From: Alopecurus myosuroides
Lineage: Eukaryota > Streptophyta > Magnoliopsida > Poales > Poaceae
Direction: 5' to 3'
Length of the DNA: 64,000 nucleotides
Assembly: GCA_028641055.1 (NCBI GenBank)
Contig: CM054061.1
Location: forward strand, 58,698,825-58,762,824
The notes under the pieces are model-generated. The model had not been told where the DNA came from. It saw nothing but the letters and a program-made list of their open reading frames with translations, and did not search any database. Within the stretch, counting starts at the first letter, position 1. The number at the start of each line of letters is the position of its first letter. Position numbers and translations under genes: made by a program. Below are positions 23,013 through 33,488 of the stretch, in pieces.

Positions 23013-23360
23013 AAGAGACGGTTGGCTGAAACCGGCGCCTAATTATGTTAAATTAAACGTTGATGCTTCTTTCTGTCGCAATGGATGCATTGGCTCAACA
23101 GGGCGGTGTTAAGGGATGACAAGGGTATTTTTCTGGCCGCCAATTGTCGCACTATATCAAATATATCACACGTGGTAAGTGATGAGGCATGGACTCTTAG
23201 GGATGGACTCATTCTCGCAGGCCAGATCGGGTGCAACAGAATTGAGGTCAATGGCGATTGTCTGGAGGTTATTAATACCATGTGTGAAGGAGGAAACTCC
23301 TTAGGTGCCGCTTCTGCCATCTTTGAAGAATGTACTTTTCTTACTCGTAACTTCACGCAT

Positions 23361-23911
23361 TGTCGAGACATCGTAGTAGTTTTCATAGACGGAGGTGCCA
23401 TGAGACTACGGTAGAGACGTGGGGTAACGGGATCGCGTAGTAACACAGAACACAGGATTTTACCCAGGTTCGGTACGTCGCGGCAGTACGACGTGCCTAC
23501 TTCTGCACTTCTCACTAATTGGGACTAAATCCCGTAAACAGGGTTACAATGTGAGGGTTTTAGATCTAATCTACTCGACGAGGATGAGCTTCTCGGCGAG
23601 TTGGCGTAGAGCTTCTCTGTTATTCTTTCTTTATCTATATCCCGTCCGGCTTTATATAATAGCCGGATTAGGGCTTACAGAATAGGAAACCTAGAAGACT
23701 ACGGTAACTTGTAACTTGGAAAGCAAGGAATCCGTCTTCTCCTCCAAGCCAGATCACATGGGCCGTGATCCGGGTTCTTCTAGAATCCGGCTTCTGTGCG
23801 TCGGATTACTGGGCCGCCTAATGGACCTAATCCCACTACCACTTAGGCCACCCTGGTAATCCGGCACTTTGTCTACCATCTTCTATACCCCTATTTGGTA
23901 TATATCCGACA
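23361..23911 (-). repeat. 3' LTR of the gypsy element
   Basis: 551 bp, matching 32676-33226 with about 12 differences. It contains the sequence ggctttatataatagccgga, a possible TATA region within an inverted repeat. It is preceded in element orientation by a weak purine tract (gggggctac). Confidence 0.93.
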
Positions 23912-24306
23912 GTAGCCCCCAAGAAGAATCGAAACTCTGATTCTCCATCTTTCGCCAAATATACTTTGTCCGAGAAATATTGATTCAGCAGTCTTGATTC
24001 TTTTTATTCTTCTTTTGAAAAAGATGGTGACATGAAACTCGGAATCCTGAAAATCCGGCTTTTCTCTCACGATCCTTCGCGAAAAATAAACTTCTTACGT
24101 CAGCGCACTTAACCATGCTGACGTAAGTGACGTTTGGGTTTTACTCGGAAAACCCAGAAACATATCTCTGACAGATTCTTGCGGGAAACGAGAAGATAAC
24201 CATCATTACCCTGTCGTTTCATTTCCCGGATTTTCCGGCGAGTGACACGCGGCAAACATCCAACGGTCAAAATAGCCGTTGGCACGTATCTTGACGGATT
24301 TCTAGC

Positions 24307-24314
24307 TATAAATA
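24307..24314 (+). promoter_or_regulatory. TATA box of the antisense gene
   Basis: TATAAATA lies 137 bp upstream of the ATG at 24451, a normal plant core-promoter distance. It lies outside the LTR, so the antisense gene may have its own promoter. Confidence 0.6.
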
Positions 24315-24450
24315 GCCATCCTCGTCCTCAACGAAAACCTTCCGCACTCTCACCGCACTCGCCATTGACGCGCACGAGCTCTCCAGCAAAGCACTGCCCC
24401 GAGCGCACCTCGCCTCTAAGCACACCGAAAACGAATCGCGCCGCCAGGAA

Positions 24451-27394
24451 ATGGCAAGCTCACCGTCCTCGCCTACTCGCGCCGCCATCAACGACCTCAT
24501 CAGCGACCTAGATCCACAACTTGGGTCACCCAAGCACGCCGGCGACGAGCCGGAGAAAACCGCGGCCTCCGCGGCAGGCGGAGAAAACCTTTCCGCCGCC
24601 GCGGACGTTGCGGGCGCGAGCTCCGCCGCTTCCCCGCCGTTCGCTCCTGAAACGACGGAGGAAAAGATTCAGCTCGTCGGTGACGAGCTCGCCGCCGCAG
24701 AAGCAGCCACCGCCTCCGCCACCGGAGCAGATGAAGAGGCGGAATCTGCAGGCAACTGGATTGCCTGCAGCATTCCCCCGGCTCTTCTTCCAAACATGGA
24801 GAAAGAGGGCCTGATCCTCCAAGGGAAATGGCGGCTCCCTGAAGACGAGAACGAGCCAACGCCGAGAGCCGGCGAAAGGGTTCTTCTTTCTTCCCACCTC
24901 CTGAGAGGTATGGGGCTCCCTCCTTCCGCTTTTTTCCTCCAAGTCCTTTCTCACTACAACATCCAACCCCATAACCTGCCACCCAACTCCATTCTTTATA
25001 TGGCCGGGTTCCAGGCCCTATTCGAGGGTTACTTAGGTTTAGAGCCTAGGTTAGATTTCTGGATGTATTGTTTCGGGGTTAAGCGGAACTCCTCGGAGGG
25101 CGCACTCCCGACTTGCGGGACCATCTCCTTTACTCTTCGGAGGTTTAGGGAAGATTGGTTCCCCAAGATCAAGACATCAGAATCCGTCAAATTTTGGACG
25201 GGTTCTTTCTTCTATCATCCCGATGTGCCTTTTCCAAAAAAGGCCATCGGGGTTCCACCTTTCTCCAACACTGCTGCCATTCCCCAAGATAATTGGGGAA
25301 CGGATGCCGTCCAGGTTCTGCCGCCTGATCTTCTAAGGATCAAGCGGCGCATCGCCAAGCTCACCTCCTCCACTCCACCTTTGACCGGCATGGACACGGT
25401 CTTATGCTGGCTGAATAGACGAATTCAGCCATTGGCCAACCACGGTGGTCGTCTCCTGTGCGAATACACGGGAGTCAAGGATCCAATACGGACAACCACC
25501 AAAGATTGGCCCGCAAAGGAGCTTCGACGGCGCATCAACCAGTTGGTCGCATCACGCGACCAATACGAAGCGAGTCGGCCAATGTATACGGCCGACAATC
25601 CGGTTCCCAAGGTAATTTTTTAGTCATTTGGGTATAGTTTCAGCATTCTTTCTCGGATTTTCTAGCTTCTGATTCCGATTTGTTTGTCCGACAGTTCGCG
25701 GATCTTCCAGACTCGGAGTTGGCCTCCGAGGCTGAGCTGGACGCGCTGCGCACCGCTGCTACAGGTGGACGCAAGCGCAAGAAGATTACTTCCTCTGAGG
25801 AAATTATCGACCTTGACGGAATCCCCTTCGCCACTTCCAGGTTCTTTCTTCTGGGTTCTTTTTCTTTCATGGGAACTTTTCATCCATCTTCCGTGTTTTA
25901 ACTTTTCCGGGTTTTTTGTTTTTAGCCTGCCTCCCTCCAACCTAAAACCGAAGAAGCTCAAGAAACACAAAGTTGTTTCCAGCCGAGGCGGTCAACCTTC
26001 TCCCGCCGTCGCCCCGGACACACCGTCCACGATGGCGGAAGAGCACGCTGCAGCCCCCACGACCAAGCCGTTGGAGCCCAGCCAGCCTGTTGTGTCGGAC
26101 ACGGACACGAGGGAAAGGGCGGCTCCAGAGGTGGGAAAATTTCCTCGGACTTTCGACGAAGAAATTCCCACCTTTGACAAGGACTTCAAGATTATCAATG
26201 ACGGCCTAAGCGCGGCCGGAACCCTTTTTGCGGAATACGCAAAAGAGTTCAAGGAAAACTTGGCGGGTTTGCAACGAATGAGCCAGGTATGTAACTCTAG
26301 CCCCCAAGCATTAAACAAAACTGCATGCCTTTTTTGCTTTGATGCTTTTTGTAACCATTCTTTTCCTTGCTATGTTCCAGCAAACCGCCGAAGCCATTAA
26401 CATGCAAGTTTTCAACAAACTCTCCATCAAGAATAAAGAGGTTAGAAATCTTCTTTCTATTCTTGAGGAGAGAGAGACGGAACTGGAATCGTCTCAGCTC
26501 GCTTTGTCGGAAACAACAGGTAAACATTTTTCCTCCGAAGTTAGAGATTCAATTTTTTCTCTAAGTACTTATTCCGGAAATTTTCTAAACTCGGAATTTT
26601 CTTTGCTTTCCAGCTGCTTTGGCTAAGGCCAAGCAAATAGCTGAAGATGCCGGCAATGCCAAGAATCTCCGAAAGGAGAATTTGGAGCTTCATAAGCATC
26701 TTGTGAAGGCTCAAAAGGATCTGGAGGCCAGCAACTTGGCCCTTGGAGTTGCCAACTCCAAGGCTTCTGAGCAGGCGGAGAAGGATAAATCCACCATTCA
26801 GGATTTAGAAAATGCTTTGAACCTTCGCCTGGAGGAAATCTCCGAGATCGACAAACTTATCGGTAAATTTTCTGTTACCTTTTTTATTTTTCCAAATCTT
26901 TTTTGTTCTCTGTTTTTCACCTAACACTTTTGGTTGTTTTGTCGGAAAAAACAGGAGATACCCCAGATGGTACCCGGCTTGAAGGGATCCAGGCCTTTGG
27001 GAAGATGTGGACTTCGATCCGTGCTGCTGGAATGCAGCTGGTGAACAAGTTCCTTCCCGCAAGGACTGGGGAGTTCTCGGAGGTTGAAAAACTTCCGGGA
27101 GCCATCATGGAGGTGGCGGAATCCAGGGATTCTATCCTGCGTTCCGCTGCACGGGGTGGTGCGCGCATGGCACTCGGCCTTATGCGCATGCACTACCCTG
27201 GTGCTAAATCTTGGCGCGTGGCGTCCGGTGTCCCTCAAGGATACACGGATACTCAGCGAAATACCATCTTTGATGAAATCAAAGGCCACGCCAACCAGAT
27301 CGCCTCCATGGTAAATATTTCCGTCAATTATCCAGAAGAGGAGATCCCTCCAATCCCCGAGGACGACAGCAGCGAGGAGGAATCAGATGCTTGA
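24451..27394 (+). CDS. antisense retrotransposon gene (Transposase_28-type protein), six exons
   Basis: Exons 24451-25611, 25695-25840, 25926-26286, 26381-26519, 26614-26862 and 26955-27394 join in frame to 831 codons. All five introns have GT...AG ends. Exon 1 has an acidic, Ala-rich N-terminus, then a block (SIPPALLPNMEKEGLILQGK to TFTLRRFREDWFPK) matching the so-called putative gypsy type transposon domain (Pfam Transposase_28). Later exons give a Lys-rich linker and a long coiled-coil (NLLSILEERETELESSQLAL, KNLRKENLELHKHLVKAQKD), then a conserved end (GAKSWRVASGVPQGYT) and an acidic tail. Such proteins are common in grass gypsy elements but their role is unknown. The gene opposes gag-pol. 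The absence of stops or damaged splice sites, next to a defective pol, suggests recent activity. Confidence 0.85.
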
Positions 27395-28040
27395 AGGGCT
27401 ACCTTTGACCTGGATAGCAAAAGTAGACAATAGGAGCATTACTGTTCTTTCAATGTAATCCAAAATGTAGTGCTTCTATTTGTATGAATGAAAAATTCCG
27501 CCTTTTGCAGTCTTAATTATGAAAAAAAAATTGCAAGGTTTTTCGGATGTTACTATTCCTTTATCTTCTAAGTTCTCTGGCATATATGTTTTAACTGTCC
27601 TTAGTGTTTGAAATGGCTCAAATAGCAATATGAATCATCATGCCGAGTAACTGGGTGTAACCAATCAGTTTAAACTCGGAAACATGGATCATGCTAAAGG
27701 CATTTTTACTAACTAGCTCCAGTAACCCAAGACATACGCAATCAGATAATGCTTAGAGAAACAAGGAATTTTTTGACCGAAACTTGGGCACGCAGGCAAT
27801 TCAAGTTTCCTTTAGCCGTTAACAGGCTGAAAAAACATTCAGTTTCTTAACGCCGAGTACGCAGGCACAATTCGGGTTAACATTGAGTATTTTGTAAGAT
27901 CATTGGGAAATAGAGAAGGTGGAAACATGCTTTTACTATAATAAACTTGTAAAAAACATGGATACCAAAAATCCAACAACTTTATTTCATGATCTCAAAA
28001 GATGTTTACATAGATATTGAACTAAGTATAGAAGGGACAT
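27395..28040. other. antisense gene 3' UTR and deletion junction in gypsy element
   Basis: AT-rich, without coding potential. Candidate polyadenylation words follow the antisense gene stop (tgaatgaaaaattc near 27485, attatgaaaaaaaaa near 27510). In the sense of gag-pol this is where RNase H and integrase should be; neither is detectable. Confidence 0.6.
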
Positions 28041-28045
28041 AACTG

Positions 28046-28999
28046 CTATGTATTCCAAAGCTTTGCTATCCACTTGACTTTGTCGGATTTTTTCAGCAGC
28101 TTGTAGAGTGGTAAGGCTTTATCCCTCAGCCGACTAATAAATCTGCTAACGGCCGCTGCGGAACCCGTCAATCTTTGGACATCTTTGACGCAGGTAGGTT
28201 TTGTGATGTTCAAGATTGCCTTGATCTTTTCCGGGTTAACTTCTATTCCTCTGTGAGAAACGATGAAACACAGAAGTTTTCCTGAGGGAACCCCGAATAT
28301 GCATTTAGATGGATTCAACTTCATCTTGTAGGTGCGTAAGTTCTCGAAAGTTTCTCGCATATCCTCAAGGAGTGTATCTTTTTCCTTGGTTACGACAACA
28401 ATATCGTCCACATAAACATGGACATTTTTTCCAATCTGACTATGCAAACAACGTTGCATGCAACGCTGGTACGTTGCACCTGCGTTCTTCAGGCCAAACG
28501 GCATGGTTACGTAGTAATACGTCCCGTATGGGGTTATGAAAGAAGTCTTAATTTGATCTTCCTTTTTCATGCGTATTTGGTGGTACCCGGAGTATGCATC
28601 CAAAAAGCATAAAAGCTCAGAGCCTGCGGTGGCATCTATTATTTGATCGATTCGTGGTAATGCAAACCTATCTTTCGGACACAATTTGTTCAAGCCTGTG
28701 TAATCTATACACATTCTAAGAGCAGTAGTGTCTTTCTTCGGTACTAATACCGGATTTGCGGACCAGTCAGTATGGATTACTTCCTTGATGAAATCCGCTG
28801 CTAAAATCCGGATAATTTCCTTGCCAATAGCCTTCCGTCTTCTTCCGTCAAATCGACGGAGACCTTGTTTGACGGGTTTTGATCCAGGAATAACCTTGAG
28901 TTGGTGCTCAGCAAGTTCCCTGGGTACACCTGGCATGTCAGCTGGACACCAGGCAAAAATATCCCAGTTCTCACGGAGGAACTTGATGAGCTCGCCTTC
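28046..28999 (-). pseudogene. gypsy reverse transcriptase, truncated
   Basis: Continues the gag-protease frame after TAG 29002-29000 with EGELIKFLRENWDIFAWCPADMPG. RT motifs follow: KKDTTALRMCIDYTGLNK, LPRIDQIIDA, DAYSGYHQI, TFGLKNA-like MPFGLKNAGATYQ and the catalytic VYVDDIVV (YVDD at 28414-28403). The connection region ends at LLKKSDKVKW, after which similarity is lost and a stop comes at 28046. RNase H and integrase are absent, so the element cannot complete its cycle alone. Confidence 0.9.
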
Positions 29000-31900
29000 C
29001 TATTTGTCAGTCATCCCAGTCCCTACGACGACAAATTTTGTCGGATCTTTGGGATCTAGGATTACCTGTCTTGTATTTTCGGACGCCTTGAAGCTGTCTG
29101 TTGGCTTCCGGGTTTCTTTTCCTGCCGGCATTTCTGACGGCGATACCTCCTTGGCTAATTCCTTCAGTTCTTCCTTTGCTATGACTCTCTGAGCGCAAAG
29201 GGCGTTTTCTTTCTCCAACTCGTTTGCCAGCTTGAAATCATCAGCTACAGTGATTACTCCTCCCTTGGGTCCTGGCATCTTCAGCTTGTTATAGATATAA
29301 CAAGATCTTGCCATGAATTTGGCGAAAACTGGACGTCCGAGTATTGCGTGATACACGCTTTCGAACGGCACTACTTCGAAGGAAACTTTTTCCTGCCGGA
29401 AGTGATCTTTATCTCCGAAGGTGACATCTAGGGAAATTTCTCCTAGGGATCGTGCTTGCCTGCCAGGGACAATACCATGGAAGCGTATGTTGCTGTAGTT
29501 GAGCTGAGACTCGGAAATCTTCAGATGCTTCAGTGAATCCAGGTACATTATATTAATGCTGGATCCTCCATCCATCAACACTTTTCTTAGCCTAGTGTTT
29601 TGAACAATAGGGCTTACAACAAGAGCTTGTGTGCCGGGTTCAGGGATATTTCCGGGATGATCAGACTGATCCCAGATTATCGGTGTGTTGGAGTACTTCA
29701 AGAATTTCGGGGTTGCCGGAACAACCGCGTTTATTTCTCGAAGTGTTCTTTTGGCCACCCTTGCTGACGGGGTTGCTAAGAAGGTTAGCATTGCTTCTCC
29801 ATCAACTCTTGGAAACTTGGGTTCGCCTTTACGCTGTTGTTCCTGGATTTTTTCGTCAGTGTCCGATTCACTGTCTTCTTTGTCAGCTTCTGGCTTTTGT
29901 TTGGCGGGTTTCCTTTTGGAACCCTTCCCTTTGTTTCCGGATCCTGCACTGCCTTTCATGTGCTTATTCAGCCGGCATTGCGCGTTTGTATGGGTGGGTT
30001 TCCCAAATTGCGAGTGGTGAACATAAGGTTCCGACTTAATCCTCTCCCACTCCTCTGGAGTGTAGTTGATTGGATCTGGGTTGCGTCCTTTCCACTTGTT
30101 TCCCTTTTCTCCTCCAAAGGCTATGTTGACCTCTTTGGGTTTCGTCGTTGTTTTTGGAGTTCCTTTTTTGTCAGAACGAGGGGTTTTCTTGGCAAGTATC
30201 AGTGATTCGATATTGCCTCCTCTTGCTCTGATGTCGTCTTCAGCTGCAGCGTGCTCATTGGCGGTTGTAAGCATTGATCCGAGATCTTTGTGCTTTTTGG
30301 AACCAACCATGAACGGTACGAGTCCGGGTTTTAGGCCATTGACGAAAGCATGCATTGCTTGTACGTCAGTTACTCCAGAGCAACTATTCTTCATTGCTGT
30401 CCATCTGGAGATGAAATCCACGTATGGTTCATCCTCAAATTGCGTGCAACGGTTTAGCTGGTTGATGTTGTTCGGGCGTTTGTACGTTCCCCGGAAATGC
30501 TGAGTGAATACTCTAGCCATATCATCCCAGCTGTCGACTGTTCTTGATGGTAATCCATTGATCCAATCTCTGGCTCCGTCCAGCAGCATTAGGGGAAGAA
30601 ACTTGACAGCTTCCAAGTCTGTCCCATTGTTGATCTGGACGGCTGTATAGTAATCCGAGAGCCAGGTATCCAGGTTTGTGCTGCCGGTGTATTTCTGGTA
30701 CGTTGGACCGACCTTGGCAAAGCCAGAATGCAGCGTTATTCTTCGGATCCTGTCAGTAAAACACTTAGGACCAAAGTATAGATCATCCTTTTCTGCTCTG
30801 TCAATGTGTGCAGAATATCTTCCGGCTGAATGGACAGAAGGGGATCTGCTCCTTTCTCTTCCATTGTTGCGCGAACGCGCTTTTCCGGGATTGTTTCTAT
30901 CTCTTCCGTGATCACGCCCTTTTGGATTAGGCGGAGTTCTACTCCTGTGCCTTTCTTTGTCCTTAGGAGGTGTCCGGGATCTCTCACGCCTGTGAGGTAT
31001 ATCGTATCTTCCAGCTTTCTCAGCTGGGTTTCTCGGAGGTGGCATTATTTTGCCGTCCTTCCGGTGTTTGTCTTCCCGATCATGGGGTTTATGTCCATCT
31101 TTCGGGAGATGGGATCCGGTCCTAGACGCTGCATCCCGGTTGTCGGGGTTTTTCTTGTCTTTTTTCGGATCCTCTTTTTTATCTTTTGAGTTGTCTGAAT
31201 CCCCGGGTTCTTCCGGTCCAGGTGCTCCAGCAGCGCAAGTAGCTGTCTTGCATAGGGCGGAGTTATCATGCAGCCTCCCTGATCGCTCTTGGGCGCGCTG
31301 TTGTTGTTGCAATGCTTTTCCTAGGAAAGCATACACCCCTTGGAGTTTTTCCCCGTTGGAATACAGATCGTTGTTAAGAATCGCGAACGCTGCTTCCGCG
31401 TTTTCTGCTGCGGTCTTGTATATTGGTTCACCCTTGGCATCTTTGCCGTTTACCTGCTTTTGCCAAGATGGGTTATGGAACCTTTCTTTTGGCGGCAGTT
31501 CTTCCGGTCTTGCGATTCCGGGTAACCTAGTAGGTTTTAACGCGGATCTATTCTTTCTCTCGTACTCCTCTATTTCTTCCTTCATGACCTTGATGTCATT
31601 ATGGGTTTGTTGGAGATGTTGCCGAGATCTGAGTAGATGTTGCTGTTGCCGTTGGAAAGCTTGTCTCCTGGCTTCCAGCATCTCAGGGGGTTCATCTGGT
31701 CCCACTGGTGTTTGCAATATCTCTTGCTCTTCCTGTTCCGTCATTGGCGGAGCAGTGATTTCTTTGGATTTCTTCTCCGCAGGCTTTGTTCCGCTAACAT
31801 CTCCTACTTCCAGATTTTCATCAGCGAGATCAGCTGATTTTTTCTTCCGGATTTTGTATTGGAGTTTTTTAGCAGCACGGTGCTTTTTCTTGGAAGAGGG

Positions 31901-32452
31901 AGGTTTTTTGACAGGTTCATCTTCTGTCATCTCCTTGACATTGGGGAATACCGGAGAAGTTTCTCCGTCTTCTCTCTCTTCCTCTGGCGGAGGGGTTTTA
32001 GGGCTTTCCTGGCTGCCGGCGTCCGTGGTATCAGCCGGTTTCGCCATTAGAACTTCATGGAATCCCTCTTGAAAGGACTTAACCTTTCTTACGAAGGCGT
32101 CCTCATCTTCGTCTTCGGAGTCGAAGTTATCCGATCCGGTTTCCGACTCCAACCTCGCCTCAATGGCGGCAAGCACGGATTCTGCTTCCGAGTTCATCGC
32201 CTTGTTGACGGATGTCGGATCTTCCGCCTCTGTGACGGGTGTTTGATCTTCCGTCTCCATGACGGGTGCGTTGTTGTCTGCCTCTTGCACGGGGTTTCCG
32301 TCATCCGTGTTTTTGACGATTTCGGATTGCACCATGCCGATAAAGTGTGTATCAGTTTTTTGTCGGCGATCTGAGCAGAATCCGGCATCATAGTCATCTT
32401 CGACTGGGTATAGGGCGGGTGGGATAAATTTGCTTCCACCACAAAACCCCAT
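29000..32452 (-). CDS. gypsy gag-protease polyprotein
   Basis: From the ATG at 32452 (MGFCGGSKFIPPALYPVEDD) this gives about 1150 residues. The N-terminal third is acidic and low in complexity, followed by a basic Arg/Lys/Asp-rich section (RRERSRTPPKDKERHRSRTP). A Retrotrans_gag domain follows (GSTNLDTWLSDYYTAVQ... WDDMARVFTQHFRGTYKRP, about 30780-30280). The aspartic protease is recognisable by VLMDGGSSINIMY (about 29585-29550) and HAILGRPVFAKFMA. The frame is open upstream to 32830, through the primer site and into the LTR, so an earlier start cannot be excluded. The TAG at 29002-29000 separates it from reverse transcriptase in the same frame. The protein shells and processes the retrotransposon particle. 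Confidence 0.88.
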   Translation of the reverse strand: MGFCGGSKFIPPALYPVEDDYDAGFCSDRRQKTDTHFIGMVQSEIVKNTDDGNPVQEADNNAPVMETEDQTPVTEAEDPTSVNKAMNSEAESVLAAIEARLESETGSDNFDSEDEDEDAFVRKVKSFQEGFHEVLMAKPADTTDAGSQESPKTPPPEEEREDGETSPVFPNVKEMTEDEPVKKPPSSKKKHRAAKKLQYKIRKKKSADLADENLEVGDVSGTKPAEKKSKEITAPPMTEQEEQEILQTPVGPDEPPEMLEARRQAFQRQQQHLLRSRQHLQQTHNDIKVMKEEIEEYERKNRSALKPTRLPGIARPEELPPKERFHNPSWQKQVNGKDAKGEPIYKTAAENAEAAFAILNNDLYSNGEKLQGVYAFLGKALQQQQRAQERSGRLHDNSALCKTATCAAGAPGPEEPGDSDNSKDKKEDPKKDKKNPDNRDAASRTGSHLPKDGHKPHDREDKHRKDGKIMPPPRNPAEKAGRYDIPHRRERSRTPPKDKERHRSRTPPNPKGRDHGRDRNNPGKARSRNNGRERSRSPSVHSAGRYSAHIDRAEKDDLYFGPKCFTDRIRRITLHSGFAKVGPTYQKYTGSTNLDTWLSDYYTAVQINNGTDLEAVKFLPLMLLDGARDWINGLPSRTVDSWDDMARVFTQHFRGTYKRPNNINQLNRCTQFEDEPYVDFISRWTAMKNSCSGVTDVQAMHAFVNGLKPGLVPFMVGSKKHKDLGSMLTTANEHAAAEDDIRARGGNIESLILAKKTPRSDKKGTPKTTTKPKEVNIAFGGEKGNKWKGRNPDPINYTPEEWERIKSEPYVHHSQFGKPTHTNAQCRLNKHMKGSAGSGNKGKGSKRKPAKQKPEADKEDSESDTDEKIQEQQRKGEPKFPRVDGEAMLTFLATPSARVAKRTLREINAVVPATPKFLKYSNTPIIWDQSDHPGNIPEPGTQALVVSPIVQNTRLRKVLMDGGSSINIMYLDSLKHLKISESQLNYSNIRFHGIVPGRQARSLGEISLDVTFGDKDHFRQEKVSFEVVPFESVYHAILGRPVFAKFMARSCYIYNKLKMPGPKGGVITVADDFKLANELEKENALCAQRVIAKEELKELAKEVSPSEMPAGKETRKPTDSFKASENTRQVILDPKDPTKFVVVGTGMTDK

Positions 32453-32654
32453 TGCTTCTGCAGTTAGTCCGATAAAGATGTTAGCAGATCCTATCGGTAA
32501 CACGCAGGCACTTACCAGGTGGTTTTGCGCCGGTATGTAGGATCCGTTGTCGAGGAAGCGCCCGACGTCGTTGTCGAACTCCAAGCTTCCGACAGTGATT
32601 GATCTTCCGATTCCGCCAAGTATCCCAGATCGGAATTTTACGCCTGACGTCGTT

Positions 32655-32675
32655 TGCCCCACGGTGGGCGCCAAC
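32655..32675 (-). other. primer-binding site of gypsy element
   Basis: Directly inside the 5' LTR the minus strand reads gttggcgcccaccgtgggg. TGGCGCC is the start of a typical plant tRNA primer site (Asp-type); the match beyond the first bases is partial, as often seen in gypsy elements. Confidence 0.7.
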
Positions 32676-33226
32676 TGTCGAGACTTCGTAGTAGTTTTCA
32701 TAGACGGAGGTGCCATGAGACTACGGTAGAGACGTGGGGTAACGGGATCGCGTAGTAACACAGAACACAGGATTTTACCCAGGTTCGGTACATCGCGGCA
32801 GTACGACGTGCCTACTCCTGCACTTCTCACTAATTGGGACTAAAGCCCGTAAATAGGGTTACAATTTGAGGGTTTTAGATCTAAGCTAGTCGACGAGGAT
32901 GAGCTTCTCGGCGAGTTGGCGTAGAGCTTCTCTGTTATTCTTTCTTTATCTATCTCCCGTCCGGCTTTATATAATAGCCGGATTAGGGCTTACAGAATAG
33001 GAAACCTAGAAGACTACGGTAACTTGTAACTTGGAAAGTAAGGAATCCGTCTTCTCCTCCAAGCCAGATCACATGGGCCGTGATCCGGGTTCTTTTAGAA
33101 TCCGGCTTCTGTGCGTCGGATTACTGGGCCGCCTAATGGACCTAAGCCCACTACCACTTAGGCCACCCTGGTAATCCGGCACTTTGTCTACCATCTTCTA
33201 TACCCCTATTTGGTATATATCCGACA
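32676..33226 (-). repeat. 5' LTR of the gypsy element
   Basis: 551 bp, TG...CA ends in either orientation, partner of 23361-23911. Followed outside by the target duplication cgcat (33227-33231). Confidence 0.93.
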
Positions 33227-33488
33227 CGCATGTTATTTTCTCTCACTGTCCTAGGGATAGTAAAAGAGTGACTCATATCCTAGCTAGGGAAGCGGAGGGT
33301 CCTAATTCAGTTTGTTGGATTGAGGATCCCCGGAGTTTATTAACGAGCCACTAGCCAGTGATGTAATCCTCTTTGAGGCAACTATGTAATCTGTCAGCAG
33401 CAAGCTTTCTTACGCACTCTTTTCCTTTCAGGGTATCTAAGGGGACTGGACGGTTTTTAATGAACCGGGCTTGTCTGCTTTATTTATA

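Larger units (their letters stand above)
23361..33226 (-). mobile_element. Ty3/gypsy LTR retrotransposon (Tat-like) with antisense gene, lacking RNase H and integrase
   Basis: Two LTRs of 551 bp (23361-23911 and 32676-33226) begin TGTCGA and end CCGACA on the plus strand, with a perfect cgcat duplication outside (23356-23360 and 33227-33231). By eye the LTRs differ at about 12 positions (about 2 percent), so the insertion is fairly young. Minus-strand order: 5' LTR, primer site, gag-protease (to 29000), TAG, reverse transcriptase (to about 28085). RNase H and integrase are missing. A spliced gene then lies in antisense (24451-27394), followed by the 3' LTR. Antisense extra genes between pol and the 3' LTR are known from Tat/Grande-type plant gypsy elements; the lineage is inferred from that. 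Confidence 0.93.
23021..33354 (+). pseudogene. LINE ORF2 C-terminus, RNase H-like domain (split)
   Basis: Reads PAPNYVKLNVDASFCRNGCIGSTG, then, after a one-base loss near 23101, LRDDKGIFLAANC...SDEAWTLRDGLILAGQIGCNRIEVNGDCLEVINTM up to the gypsy insertion at 23361. It resumes at 33227 with HVIFSHCPRDSKRVTHILAREAE and ends LLTSH at TAG 33352-33354. The NVDASF, E-A and GDCLEVI motifs belong to the RVT_3 type RNase H domain at the end of many plant LINE ORF2 proteins. Inactive remnant. Confidence 0.85.

Noticed and set aside
30066..32072. Plus-strand ORFs up to 340 codons opposite gag-protease
   Set aside because: Shadows of the gag-protease frame, without domain resemblance or splice structure, unlike the real antisense gene at 24451.
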